Source of the DNA: a bacterium
Lineage (GTDB): Bacteria > Cyanobacteriota > Vampirovibrionia > Gastranaerophilales > Gastranaerophilaceae
Assembly (NCBI GenBank): GCA_017472545.1
Contig: JAFUPZ010000031.1
Coordinates: 1 to 41,256, forward strand
DNA length: 41,256 bases
Direction: 5' to 3'
Shown here: piece after piece, positions 31,360 to 39,357 of the stretch
How the letters are laid out: each line of letters opens with the position of its first letter
Numbering within the stretch: position 1 is the first letter of the stretch
The notes under the pieces: model-generated
Told to the model about the DNA's origin: nothing
Databases searched by the model: none
The model's input: only the letters and a program-made list of their open reading frames with translations
Made by a program: the position numbers and the translations under genes

Positions 31360-31626
31360 TTATCTCGCTTTCCCCCAAAATGCATCTAAGATGTGTTGAG
31401 CTTCTGCTGAAGGCATTCTATCTTGTAAAATCAAGTATTGAACGGCAATCATTGCACACTCAGAACAAATATTAACACCAGGACCTTTTACCATTTTTAT
31501 AACTTGTGTATTTGGTCTTTTGCAAAAACTACAATAGACAGGTTCAGAAACGATATTATCTTCTTGAGATTTTTCTTCACTAGATTTCTTTTTAGAGCCT
31601 AGGCTGACTACTTTGTCATCTGACAT
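31360..31626 (-). CDS. Stand-alone ClpX-type C4 zinc-finger protein (88 aa)
   Basis: Residues 30-72 match the ClpX N-terminal zinc-binding domain: Cys32-x2-Cys35 and Cys54-x2-Cys57 (VYCSFCKRPN ... KMVKGPGVNICSECA). In ClpX this domain dimerises and binds adaptors such as SspB, UmuD and lambda O. Here the protein stops after a helix (HILDAFWGKAR), with no AAA+ module. The first 28 residues are polar, probably disordered. AAGGAG ribosome site. First gene of the run leading through ruvX to clpP. A regulator that binds ClpX adaptors or substrates is inferred; a general RNA/DNA-binding role is possible. Confidence 0.85.
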   Translation of the reverse strand: MSDDKVVSLGSKKKSSEEKSQEDNIVSEPVYCSFCKRPNTQVIKMVKGPGVNICSECAMIAVQYLILQDRMPSAEAQHILDAFWGKAR

Positions 31627-31674
31627 ATAAATTCTCCTTTTTTACTCCACTATTGTAACTTAAATTTATGAAAT

Positions 31675-31703
31675 TTGCCATATCTTTATGCTTAATTTAT
31701 AAT
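31675..31703 (+). promoter_or_regulatory. Sigma-70 promoter of the TPR lipoprotein-lgt operon
   Basis: TTGCCA, 17-bp spacer, TATAAT (31698-31703), with about 33 nt from the expected start to the ATG and a conventional AGAGGGG ribosome site. Confidence 0.65.
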
Positions 31704-31743
31704 TAGTTTAACATCAGCTTAACATGTTTGAAGAGGGGTATAA

Positions 31744-32328
31744 ATGAAAAAAGTTATTTTGATTGCAAGTATACTTTTTGTGGCAGTTGCTTCTACCGCT
31801 TGTATTAACAATTTAGCAGTTCAGGATTTGAACAATAAAGCAAAAGTATATGCAGATAAAGGTGACTACACTCAAGCGATTGAAAGATTAAAATCAAGTA
31901 TAGATTTAGACCCTTCTATTTTTGAAACTCATTATAATTTGGCGGTTGTGTATACCCAAGCTGAAGATTATGTTAATGCAACAGAAGAGTTTAAAAAAGT
32001 TATATCTATGAAGCCAAATATGGCTGATTCATATTATTCCTTAGCAACAGCGCAGAATAATCTTGCGGTTGATATGAAACAAGGTAAGGTTAGATTGAAT
32101 TCGGATGGATCCTTGTATACACAGAAAAATGATGATGTTTTTGAAGAAAAGATTAAACTAACTGAAAACGAAGAAGAATATATTGAAGATTTATACGAAG
32201 CATCTTTAGAAAATTATGAAAAATATTTGGAATTGAATCCAAATGCCTCTGATAAAGCTGATGTTGAAGCTCAGATTGAAAAGATTAAAGAGGCAACAAA
32301 CCCTGAAAGTGAGTCAGATAACGACTAA
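31744..32328 (+). CDS. TPR-repeat lipoprotein (194 aa)
   Basis: Signal sequence MKKVILIASILFVAVASTAC ends in a lipobox-like STAC, so Cys20 should be lipidated. Two clear TPR units (AKVYADKGDYTQAIERLKSSIDLDPS, HYNLAVVYTQAEDYVNATEEFKKVISMKPN) and a third partial one are followed by an acidic, Glu/Asn-rich tail. Its stop overlaps the start of lgt by one base (TAATG), so it is cotranslated with the very enzyme that would lipidate it. Role unknown, probably an envelope scaffold. Confidence 0.85.
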   Translation: MKKVILIASILFVAVASTACINNLAVQDLNNKAKVYADKGDYTQAIERLKSSIDLDPSIFETHYNLAVVYTQAEDYVNATEEFKKVISMKPNMADSYYSLATAQNNLAVDMKQGKVRLNSDGSLYTQKNDDVFEEKIKLTENEEEYIEDLYEASLENYEKYLELNPNASDKADVEAQIEKIKEATNPESESDND

Positions 32329-33137
32329 TGTTTGTAATTCCCGCACCTGACCCAATTGCTTTTAGCGTGTTTAATTTCCCAATATATTGGTATGGGATAA
32401 CTATGGCTTTCGCAATTTTGGTTGCGATGTTGGCTGGGAATAAATTATATAATCTTACAAACCCTTCTTTTCATCAGGATGTAATTATTGAATATGCCCC
32501 AGTGCTAATCATTGCTGGTATAATCGGTGCAAGATTATATTTTTGCCTATTAAATTCTAGTTATTATTTTGCAAATCCTTTGCAGATTTTAGATATAAGA
32601 CAAGGTGGGCTATCGATACATGGCGCAATTATTGGTGGTGTTCTTGCAATGATTTGGACTGCAAAAAGAATTAAAATTCCAATAATGAGTATTATGGATT
32701 CTATGTCTTGTGGTATGCTTTTGGGGCAAGTTGTTGGTCGTTGGGGTAATTATTTTAATTCAGAAGCTTATGGATTACCTGTTTCAGGTCAACATTGGGG
32801 GCTTTTTATCCCAGAAGCAAGACGTGTTGCTGAGTATGCGAATTATTCGCTATTTCACCCAACCTTCTTATATGAGAGTATTCTGAATTTGATTGGGTTT
32901 GGTTTGTTATGTTATTTGGTATTAAATTTTGGTAAAAAATATCGTGGGATTCCGTTTTTTGCATATTTGTGTGTTTATTCTCTAATAAGATTTTTTGTTG
33001 AACAAATTAGAGTTGATAGTGCTTTGAATATTGCTGGAAATGTTCCAATAGCTGTTTTAATTTCTGTAATTTTGTTGGTAATAGGTGTTATTGGTATTGT
33101 TTGTACTATTTTGCAAAATCTTAGAAAATCCAACTGA
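32328..33137 (+). CDS. lgt: Prolipoprotein diacylglyceryl transferase Lgt
   Basis: First enzyme of lipoprotein maturation: transfers diacylglycerol from phosphatidylglycerol to the lipobox cysteine. Seven-helix membrane protein of 269 aa. Signatures are PIYWYGITMA, the essential GGLSIHGA (His98) and GRWGNYFNSEAYG (137-149). The single-base overlap with the preceding lipoprotein gene indicates cotranscription. It serves the lipoproteins in this window among others. Confidence 0.96.
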   Translation: MFVIPAPDPIAFSVFNFPIYWYGITMAFAILVAMLAGNKLYNLTNPSFHQDVIIEYAPVLIIAGIIGARLYFCLLNSSYYFANPLQILDIRQGGLSIHGAIIGGVLAMIWTAKRIKIPIMSIMDSMSCGMLLGQVVGRWGNYFNSEAYGLPVSGQHWGLFIPEARRVAEYANYSLFHPTFLYESILNLIGFGLLCYLVLNFGKKYRGIPFFAYLCVYSLIRFFVEQIRVDSALNIAGNVPIAVLISVILLVIGVIGIVCTILQNLRKSN

Positions 33138-33144
33138 TATATGA

Positions 33145-33172
33145 TTGAGGATGGGGATATTGTCTTTATAAT
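33145..33172 (+). promoter_or_regulatory. Promoter of the 198-residue membrane protein gene, leaderless arrangement
   Basis: TTGAGG, 16-bp spacer, TATAAT (33167-33172), then exactly 6 nt to the ATG at 33179. No Shine-Dalgarno. Confidence 0.65.
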
Positions 33173-33178
33173 GAAGAT

Positions 33179-33775
33179 ATGAAACAATCTTGGAAACCAC
33201 AATATCGATCAAGTTTATTCGCTAATCCATTAGTTTGGGTTTCAGTGGGTATTGTTTTGGGGCTTGTGCTTTTTGGGTTTTATATTGTAACAAAAAGCCC
33301 TAAGGTGTGGGTTATACTTGGTGGTTATGCTTTTGTTGTTTATGCGTTGTGGGAAGAAGCAAGACGCTGGGAAACATATGGATACCAAAAAATCACTATA
33401 GATTCTGATAATTATAAATTAATTTTTGATGATTCTGTTGAGGTGCCTTTTATGGCAATTTCAAGTGTGTATTTGGAATCTGAACCAGTTCCGCCTAAGC
33501 CTTGGTGGTTGCGTTCTAGGAATGATTTTGCAACTCGTTTACAGGAGTTTAACGGCCTTTTTGTATTTAATTTATCCTCAGGTGAAGTTATTAATTTTTC
33601 TGTTCAAAATAAATATAGTGCTAACGAAATTAATAGAGCCTTAAAGAAATCCAATATCAATACCTGTATGTCCGATGTGACAGAGTGTCATTTGAATGGA
33701 ACTTATCAATTAGCGTGGATTATTGGTATTGTTATTGTGATTGCAATTGGTATTCTTTTTAATTACCTTAAATAA
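33179..33775 (+). CDS. Membrane protein with two N-terminal and one C-terminal helix, unknown function
   Basis: 198 aa. Two adjacent hydrophobic segments (about 18-38 and 45-60) and one at the C-terminus (about 178-195) frame a soluble beta-rich portion (GYQKITIDSDNYKLIFDDSVEVPFMAISSVYLE ... FNGLFVFNLSSGEVINFSVQNKYSANEINRAL). That layout is like small bacterial PH-like (YcxB/DUF304-type) membrane proteins; the match is only in shape. Starts 41 nt after lgt, but with its own promoter. Function unknown. Confidence 0.75.
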   Translation: MKQSWKPQYRSSLFANPLVWVSVGIVLGLVLFGFYIVTKSPKVWVILGGYAFVVYALWEEARRWETYGYQKITIDSDNYKLIFDDSVEVPFMAISSVYLESEPVPPKPWWLRSRNDFATRLQEFNGLFVFNLSSGEVINFSVQNKYSANEINRALKKSNINTCMSDVTECHLNGTYQLAWIIGIVIVIAIGILFNYLK

Positions 33776-33878
33776 TTTTTATATACTCTTTACATAAGTT
33801 TATATTTTTGGGCTTTTAGGCAATTAGGTGTTTAAAAAATTTTTTATATATACGTGAAGTATATGAGGAGATTTGAGA

Positions 33879-34070
33879 ATGCCTGAAATTAGTTTATTTT
33901 TATTTGATTTAGAACAATTAATGAAATTGTTTCCAAAACAAGATAGACAACTAAGGGATAAAATCTTAGAATACGAACAAAAAACTCAAGAAGATATGGC
34001 TCAAAATAGGATTAAATTATTTTCTGAATTTGGCTATGAAAGTGAGTTTGATAAGGTTGTTACTTGGTAA
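33879..34070 (+). CDS. Small protein, 63 aa, unknown function
   Basis: ATG preceded by GGAG at 8 nt spacing and followed by a strong terminator, so it is a complete small transcription unit. Sequence begins MPEISLFLFDLEQLMKLFP, then charged helices (KQDRQLRDKILEYEQKTQEDMAQNRIKLF). An in-frame TTG at 33873 is less likely. No known family. Confidence 0.65.
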   Translation: MPEISLFLFDLEQLMKLFPKQDRQLRDKILEYEQKTQEDMAQNRIKLFSEFGYESEFDKVVTW

Positions 34071-34078
34071 CAAAAAGA

Positions 34079-34110
34079 AAAGACAAGGTTCCCGCCTTGT
34101 CTTTATTTTA
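34079..34110. terminator. Bidirectional terminator
   Basis: AAAGACAAGG / CCTTGTCTTT stem, 6-nt loop. T-rich sequence on both sides (TTTATTTTA on plus; TTTTCTTTTT on minus). Confidence 0.88.
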
Positions 34111-34132
34111 TTAGACTCAATTAATAAAACTT

Positions 34133-34681
34133 TTATCTCACTTCTGTTTTTAATACATCATTGATGAGTGCTATAACCGCCCCAACTACAGCACCTGTAA
34201 CTAGGAAAAATCCAGTAGGTCTGATGTGTTTGGTTACTAAGTTATAAGCATCCATACATTGTTTAGCTGTTGAGTTAACAACTTCTGATGTAGCTTTACA
34301 TACTCTCTTGAACTCTCTTAATTCTGCAGGATTATCCTGTAGATTTTTGATGGCTTTGCGAAGATTAGCTGATTTTACGTGATCGCCGTCTTTCATTCCA
34401 TCGAACATTTTTATAAACTCGTCTTCAGCCAAAGATCTTTTTTCTTTGCTTTTCATTTCGTTGATAACTTTAGCTGTTCTGAAGTTGTATTCAGATTTTT
34501 GTGAATTAATTTTGTTTCTAACTTTGATATACTCATCAGTTGATTTTTCTTCCGGAGTTAGTGGAAGAATGTATTTTGTAGCGTAACCAGCCACAGTGCC
34601 AAGTGCCGCACCTTCTGCTACTGGTACGAAACAACTACGTCTTCTATCATTTGATTGTATTGCATGTACTGTCATTGTCAT
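34133..34681 (-). CDS. Lineage-type membrane protein, 182 aa, unknown function
   Basis: Unrecognised. A polar N-terminus (MTMTVHAIQSNDRRRSCF), a weakly hydrophobic Ala/Gly segment (about 20-40, VAEGAALGTVAGYATKYIL), a long charged helical middle and a membrane helix near the C-terminus (about 155-175, GFFLVTGAVVGAVIALI). The overall plan, long helices with Gly/Ala-rich ends, resembles the proteins at 17248-19612. GAAGGG ribosome site 9 nt upstream. Driven by a perfect-consensus promoter at 34841-34869 with a leader of about 150 nt. Confidence 0.75.
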   Translation of the reverse strand: MTMTVHAIQSNDRRRSCFVPVAEGAALGTVAGYATKYILPLTPEEKSTDEYIKVRNKINSQKSEYNFRTAKVINEMKSKEKRSLAEDEFIKMFDGMKDGDHVKSANLRKAIKNLQDNPAELREFKRVCKATSEVVNSTAKQCMDAYNLVTKHIRPTGFFLVTGAVVGAVIALINDVLKTEVR

Positions 34682-34840
34682 TGTCTTAACCCTTCTACGT
34701 CTAGTTACAATACACCCATCAGTTAAGCCTTATTTTTATGCTTAATTGACATCTATGATAAGAACTTGCACTTAAATATTCTATTCGGCTTATATATCCG
34801 TCTAAAACTGAGTAATCAAATTCTCATTTTTAATGTATGC

Positions 34841-34869
34841 ATTATAAACGAAAGTTATTTTTTTGTCAA
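34841..34869 (-). promoter_or_regulatory. Perfect-consensus sigma-70 promoter with a long leader
   Basis: On the minus strand TTGACA (34869-34864), 17-bp spacer, TATAAT (34846-34841): exact consensus. It lies across the stop codon of the upstream wecA-like gene. The expected start near 34834 gives about 150 nt of leader before the ATG at 34681. Within the leader a 10-bp stem with one mismatch (TCAATTAAGC / GCTTAACTGA, about 34720-34750) is visible. Confidence 0.85.
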
Positions 34870-35892
34870 GACCCTTACTAAATTTAAGAAAATCATAACG
34901 GATACTAATGCAATTGTTAGATAGAAATAATATTTTATAGCGTGATGACTTGCGAACAAACACGCCAAGCCACCAGCTAGGATTGCTACTGAAGTTAGGA
35001 TAACAACAGTTTTCTTTTGTGAAAATCCTGCGTGTAATAATTTATGGTGAATGTGTTCAGCGTCTGCAACAAATGGAGATTTTCCTTTGCAAATTCTTCT
35101 TAAACTTGCGTATGTAATATCAATGATTGGAACTGCTAATACTACAAATGGTAATAATAGTGATAAAGTTGCAACCTTCATTACTCCAGTGATTGAGATT
35201 GTTGCAAGTAGAAAACCTGCAAATAATGCACCGCTATCTCCCATAAATATTTTTGCTGGGTTAAAGTTGAATGTTAGAAATGCCAACATTGAACCTGCTA
35301 AAATAAATCCAATCAATGCGCTTATTGGGTTTGGCGGGCTTAGGGTAATTGCTAGGATTGCAAGAGTTAATGCGTTTACTGTTACAACTGAACCTGCAAG
35401 TCCGTCTACTCCATCGATAAAGTTAACAGCATTTGAAATTCCGACAATCCACAACAATGTTATTGGATATGACAACCACCAAGCTAAATCTAGGTTCAAG
35501 AATGGAATTGTGTTGATTTGAACACCTAGCAAATATACAATTGTTGCAATTGAAACTTGAATGAGTAGTTTGAATTTTGCTCCTAATCCGTAAATATCAT
35601 CAATTAAACCCAATAGGAACATTAGTGAACTACCTAATAAAATCCCAGACATCAATTTGCCGTATGGATAATAACTCATTAGTACCAAGCATAAGAATGT
35701 GAGCATTGTACTTGCCCAAATTGCGACTCCACCAATTCTTGAAATCGGTTTTGTGTGGATTTTTCGTTCATTTGGTACGTCAACAAGCCCCTCTTTTTTA
35801 GAATAACTAATAACCATTGGCACAATAAATACCCCAAAAATGTAGGCTATTATTGTTCCGATAATATGAGAGTGTCCTAACTTGATAATAAT
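34855..35892 (-). CDS. wecA: WecA/TagO-type undecaprenyl-phosphate sugar-1-phosphate transferase, probable AUU start
   Basis: Polytopic enzyme of the MraY/WecA/TagO family that transfers GlcNAc-1-P (or similar) to undecaprenyl phosphate, starting a surface glycan. Motifs: GLVDVPNERKIHTKPISRIGG, LIDDIYGL (the DDxx Asp pair), NFIDGVDGLAG, FMGDSGALF and the WecA-type AEHIHHKLLHAG. MraY itself has a different C-terminal His motif, so this is the polysaccharide branch. The only canonical start is a GTG at 35823, which removes most of membrane helix 1; the frame upstream encodes GTIIAYIFGVFIVPMVISY. An AAGGAG stands 8 nt before an ATT at 35892, directly behind the glyA stop, so I start there. Confidence 0.85.
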   Translation of the reverse strand: MIIKLGHSHIIGTIIAYIFGVFIVPMVISYSKKEGLVDVPNERKIHTKPISRIGGVAIWASTMLTFLCLVLMSYYPYGKLMSGILLGSSLMFLLGLIDDIYGLGAKFKLLIQVSIATIVYLLGVQINTIPFLNLDLAWWLSYPITLLWIVGISNAVNFIDGVDGLAGSVVTVNALTLAILAITLSPPNPISALIGFILAGSMLAFLTFNFNPAKIFMGDSGALFAGFLLATISITGVMKVATLSLLLPFVVLAVPIIDITYASLRRICKGKSPFVADAEHIHHKLLHAGFSQKKTVVILTSVAILAGGLACLFASHHAIKYYFYLTIALVSVMIFLNLVRVLTKK

Positions 35893-35907
35893 GGTATTTG
35901 CTCCTTT

Positions 35908-37146
35908 TTAGCTATAAAGTGGGTGTTTTTGGCAAAGTTTAAGAGATCTTTCTCTTAAATTCTTAAGCGCAATTTCATTATCTGATGAAAATACTGCAGA
36001 TGCAATAATTTTTGCAACTTCAATCATATCTTCTTCTTTGAAGCCTCTTGTTGTAACTGCTGGTGTACCTAGCCTGATACCGCTAGTTACAAATGGGCTT
36101 TGAGGGTCGTTTGGTACGGTATTTTTGTTTGCTGTGATACCAACAACTTCAAGTACATTAGCCATATCTTTTCCTGTTTTTCCAGTTCTTCTAAGGTCTA
36201 ATGTCATTAAGTGGTTTTCTGTCATTCCACCAACGATGTCCATACCTTCATCAATCAAGCCTTGAGCAAGAGCTTTTGCGTTCTTAACGATTTGTTCTGC
36301 ATAAGCTTTGAATTCAGGTTTTGAAGCTTCTAATAATGCAACAGCTTTACCTGCAATAATGTGTTCTAAAGGTCCACCTTGTAAACCTGGAAATACTGCT
36401 TTATCAATAGCCGCAGCGAATTCTTCTTTGCACATAATAATACCGCCACGAGGACCTCTTAACGATTTGTGAGTTGTTGTTGTAACAAAATCACAATATG
36501 GCGCTGGTGATGGGTGTACTCCTGCTGCTACCAAGCCTGCAATGTGTGCAATGTCAGCTAATAATAATGCTCCAACTTCATCAGCAATTTCTCTGAATTT
36601 TTTGAAATCAATTATTTTTGAATAATTACTTGCACCACAGATGATAAGTTTTGGTTTATGTTCAAGAGCCATTTTTCTAACATCTTCATAGTCAATTTCG
36701 CCGTATTCGTTGATGCCGTAGCTTTTTACGTCAAAATATAAGCCTGAGAAGTTTACAGGAGAACCGTGTGATAAGTGTCCGCCATTTGATAAATCCATAC
36801 TCAAAACTCTATCGCCAGGTTTCATAGTTGCCATAAAGACTGCCATATTTGCTTGAGCACCACTATGTGGTTGAACGTTCGCGTGGTCCATGCCAAATAA
36901 TTCGCATGCTCTTTTTTGAGCGATTGATTCGATTACGTCGATATGTTCACAACCGTTGTAATATCTTTTGTTAGGTTTTCCTTCTGCGTATTTGTTTGTT
37001 AAAACACTTCCGCAAGCTTCCATTACCGCTTTTGAAGTAAAGTTTTCACTTGCGATAAGTTCAATATTATTTTGTTGTCTTTGTAATTCTAATTCAATTT
37101 GTTCCGCAACTTGTGGGTCAACTTTTTTTATATTTTCTAGATTCAT
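35908..37146 (-). CDS. glyA: Serine hydroxymethyltransferase GlyA
   Basis: PLP enzyme that converts serine and THF to glycine and 5,10-methylene-THF, the main one-carbon source. The PLP lysine is Lys227 in [14 protein letters not shown]; other conserved parts are [56 protein letters not shown] and [16 protein letters not shown]-like [15 protein letters not shown]. 412 aa. Start is the ATG at 37146 (GGAGAG close upstream) rather than the GTG one codon earlier. Its stop overlaps the region giving the next gene its ribosome site. Confidence 0.98.
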   Translation of the reverse strand: MNLENIKKVDPQVAEQIELELQRQQNNIELIASENFTSKAVMEACGSVLTNKYAEGKPNKRYYNGCEHIDVIESIAQKRACELFGMDHANVQPHSGAQANMAVFMATMKPGDRVLSMDLSNGGHLSHGSPVNFSGLYFDVKSYGINEYGEIDYEDVRKMALEHKPKLIICGASNYSKIIDFKKFREIADEVGALLLADIAHIAGLVAAGVHPSPAPYCDFVTTTTHKSLRGPRGGIIMCKEEFAAAIDKAVFPGLQGGPLEHIIAGKAVALLEASKPEFKAYAEQIVKNAKALAQGLIDEGMDIVGGMTENHLMTLDLRRTGKTGKDMANVLEVVGITANKNTVPNDPQSPFVTSGIRLGTPAVTTRGFKEEDMIEVAKIIASAVFSSDNEIALKNLRERSLKLCQKHPLYS

Positions 37147-37169
37147 CACACTCTCCCCTTTTTAAGTTA

Positions 37170-37197
37170 ATTATACTTTTAAATTAGATTAACGCAA
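37170..37197 (-). promoter_or_regulatory. Promoter of glyA
   Basis: Minus strand TTGCGT, 16-bp spacer, TATAAT (37175-37170), about 17 nt before the likely mRNA start-to-ATG interval, with a normal GGGGAGAG ribosome site. No riboswitch-like structure is visible in the 53-nt gap. Confidence 0.6.
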
Positions 37198-37202
37198 GTT
37201 TG

Positions 37203-37781
37203 TTAATCAAGTTCTCTTATAATGTTTTGTTCCCCTTTTAATACTTCTAGAATATATTCAGCGTCACGGCTGATTACGACTACACGTTTTTTTGTTGTGT
37301 TGATTATACAAGCGTATGTCATACATTCTTCTACGAAGTCTAGGTATTCTACAATTCTATCTATTTCTTCTGTTTCTAGGGTGCAAGTTTCAAGATTGTC
37401 TGTGTAGTCAATCTCAAGTTTTCTTTTTTCTTTATCCCAATCTTTGTATTGAATAATTTCATAGTCTAGATTCTCATTTTTTAGCAAATTATTCATCTCA
37501 TTATGAAAGTGCTCATTTTGAGTTTTGTTAAATGAAGTTGTTGAATATCCGTATACGAAAGTCTTTTTATCATGATTAAATATGGTTTTAAAGGCATCAT
37601 ATTTTTTTGCAATAGAGATATAATAGCTAGGGATACGTTTTTCTGTAGCTGAATTTGGTATTTTAAATTCTATTGCTGTTGTGGTTTTTAATTTAATATT
37701 TTTATGTCCTGAGATGATTGCAGTTAAAACTAATATTGCAAGTATAAAAAGTATGATAATTTTAGGCCTGTCCAATTTCAT
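37203..37781 (-). CDS. Membrane-anchored or exported protein, 192 aa, unknown function
   Basis: One N-terminal hydrophobic helix (residues 8-24, IIILFILAILVLTAIIS) after a short basic start, then a soluble domain. The soluble part alternates strands and helices: KKTFVYGYSTTSFNKTQNEHFHNEMNN, ENLDYEIIQYKDWD, and the C-terminal KKRVVVISRDAEYILEVLKGE. That outline resembles a degenerate thioredoxin fold without a CxxC, but I cannot confirm it. The ATG abuts the nagZ stop (TAGATG), so it is cotranscribed with nagZ. Last gene of the operon from 40550. Confidence 0.7.
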   Translation of the reverse strand: MKLDRPKIIILFILAILVLTAIISGHKNIKLKTTTAIEFKIPNSATEKRIPSYYISIAKKYDAFKTIFNHDKKTFVYGYSTTSFNKTQNEHFHNEMNNLLKNENLDYEIIQYKDWDKEKRKLEIDYTDNLETCTLETEEIDRIVEYLDFVEECMTYACIINTTKKRVVVISRDAEYILEVLKGEQNIIRELD

Positions 37782-38759
37782 CTATATTTCTCCTAAGTAT
37801 TTTTTCTTGACCTGTATAATTTTTTTGTGCGAAGCTTCAATATTTTCTTGAAGCTCTTTGTCGATTATAGCTTTTTGATAGATTTTTTCAATTATGTTAA
37901 TTGTTGAATCATCGCAGTTTCTGTAGATGAACATATTCAACCCTGCACGAATTCCCATTTCGCAGGCTTCAACTTCGCCAAATTCAGCAACCCCTTTCAT
38001 TATCATATCATCCGAAATGGCTATCCCTTGAAAATTTAGTTTTTCTCTCAGGTAAGTTAGTGTATTTTTGCTGAGCGAAGTTGGGATTTTTTCCATTTCA
38101 AAACATGTGCAATGCAGGTGGGCAACCATAATCATATCAATTCCATTTTCAATAGATTTTTTGAATGGTTTTATATGAGTTTGTTCCATTACCTCTAGTG
38201 ATAAATCAATTTGTGGTAATGTTAAGTGGCTGTCTGCGTTTGCATCTCCGTGTCCTGGAAAGTGTTTTGCGCATGGAATAATTCCAAAATTTTTATAAGT
38301 TGAAGATACAATTTTTTCAGCCTCTATAACCTCGTTAGGATTAGAGGAAAATGCTCGTTCTCCGATTATTGGGTTGTTTGGGTTTGTATTTGTATCAATA
38401 CAAGGTGCAAAGTTTAGGTTTATCCCATAAGATTTTAATTCTTTTGCAATTTCACTGGTTTGTTGTTTTAAAAACTCAGTTCCTTTTTCGTACGCGAATT
38501 TTGCTGATAGGTATTTTTTACCATTGTGAATATTTTCTGTTCTCTCAACTCTTCCGCCTTCTTGGTCAATTGATAAAAATGGAGGAGTTTTACATTTTTG
38601 TTTTATTTTGAATGTAAGGTTTTTAAATTGGTCGGCAGATTGAATATCTTTAGTGAAAAAGATAACTCCGCCGACATTATTTAATAATGCTTCTTCAAGA
38701 TGTCCACCTTCTGTTCCTATAATGAACATTTGGTATAATTTATCTTTAAGATTTTCCAT
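37782..38759 (-). CDS. nagZ: Beta-N-acetylhexosaminidase NagZ (GH3)
   Basis: Glycoside hydrolase family 3 enzyme that removes GlcNAc from peptidoglycan turnover fragments. Characteristic blocks: SIDQEGGRVERT, the KHFPGHGDANADSHLTLP His-Asp dyad loop, and the nucleophile Asp in FQGIAISDDMIMKGV. 325 aa, single-domain, typical of cytosolic NagZ. No signal peptide. In an operon with an exported hydrolase-like protein and two unknown proteins. GlcNAc released here and GlcNAc-6-P made by NanE could feed the same amino-sugar pool. Confidence 0.95.
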   Translation of the reverse strand: MENLKDKLYQMFIIGTEGGHLEEALLNNVGGVIFFTKDIQSADQFKNLTFKIKQKCKTPPFLSIDQEGGRVERTENIHNGKKYLSAKFAYEKGTEFLKQQTSEIAKELKSYGINLNFAPCIDTNTNPNNPIIGERAFSSNPNEVIEAEKIVSSTYKNFGIIPCAKHFPGHGDANADSHLTLPQIDLSLEVMEQTHIKPFKKSIENGIDMIMVAHLHCTCFEMEKIPTSLSKNTLTYLREKLNFQGIAISDDMIMKGVAEFGEVEACEMGIRAGLNMFIYRNCDDSTINIIEKIYQKAIIDKELQENIEASHKKIIQVKKKYLGEI

Positions 38760-38760
38760 T

Positions 38761-39357
38761 TTATCCTTTGTATGCTAATTCAAATACTTCTAACAAATCT
38801 AGTAAGTTTCCAGTTTGAATAACCTCTTGAATTTTTGAATGAATTTTTTCTGCATCTTCTTTTGCTTGTGTTTGGAAACCTTGTGGTAAAATTACGTCTA
38901 CTGTGGTTTTTGTACTAACAAATCCTGAGTTTAATGTTAAAAACTCTTTGTATAATTCCAAAATTTTTATGTGAATTGGATTAATTGTGTAATCTGTTCC
39001 AAGATAATATTTAATATCTTTTTTAAGGCGTTCAAAAAATTCTATAGAGTAATCTACTTCTTCTACTGTTTCGTCCCTGTCATATGTTCCGCCAAGACAA
39101 GGGTTTCTATCAATTTTTACATCTCCTAATGTTTTAATGTATGTTGCCCAAAGTAAGCTTCCCAAGCAAAAACCAACATTGTTATCGACCATTCTTGTAA
39201 TTTGAGGATAAAGCATTTTGAATTTCATTTTGCGTTGTCCAAGATTTTTGAATTGGTTGATACTTGAATATAAATATTCAGCACTAATTGATAAAATTGT
39301 TGTGTGTTGAGCATAACCTGGATCGAATAATACATTTTGTGTGGTTGAATTTGTCAT
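38761..39357 (-). CDS. Unknown protein, 198 aa, in nagZ operon
   Basis: No family recognised. No signal peptide or membrane segment; a mixed alpha/beta globular protein with possible helix-rich C-terminal half (DAEKIHSKIQEVIQTGNLLDLLEVFELAYKG). It has four Cys but no motif. Its stop is 1 nt from the nagZ start, and its start overlaps the end of the hydrolase gene by one base, so it is coupled on both sides. Confidence 0.75.
   Translation of the reverse strand: MTNSTTQNVLFDPGYAQHTTILSISAEYLYSSINQFKNLGQRKMKFKMLYPQITRMVDNNVGFCLGSLLWATYIKTLGDVKIDRNPCLGGTYDRDETVEEVDYSIEFFERLKKDIKYYLGTDYTINPIHIKILELYKEFLTLNSGFVSTKTTVDVILPQGFQTQAKEDAEKIHSKIQEVIQTGNLLDLLEVFELAYKG

Noticed and set aside
31360-31626. 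Truncated clpX pseudogene
   Set aside because: The short protein has a good ribosome site, ends in a defined helix and is tightly packed with the next gene (6 nt); nothing like the ClpX ATPase is left downstream.
37150-37202. Glycine or folate riboswitch upstream of glyA
   Set aside because: The gap is only about 53 nt and contains a promoter and ribosome site, with no room for a known riboswitch.
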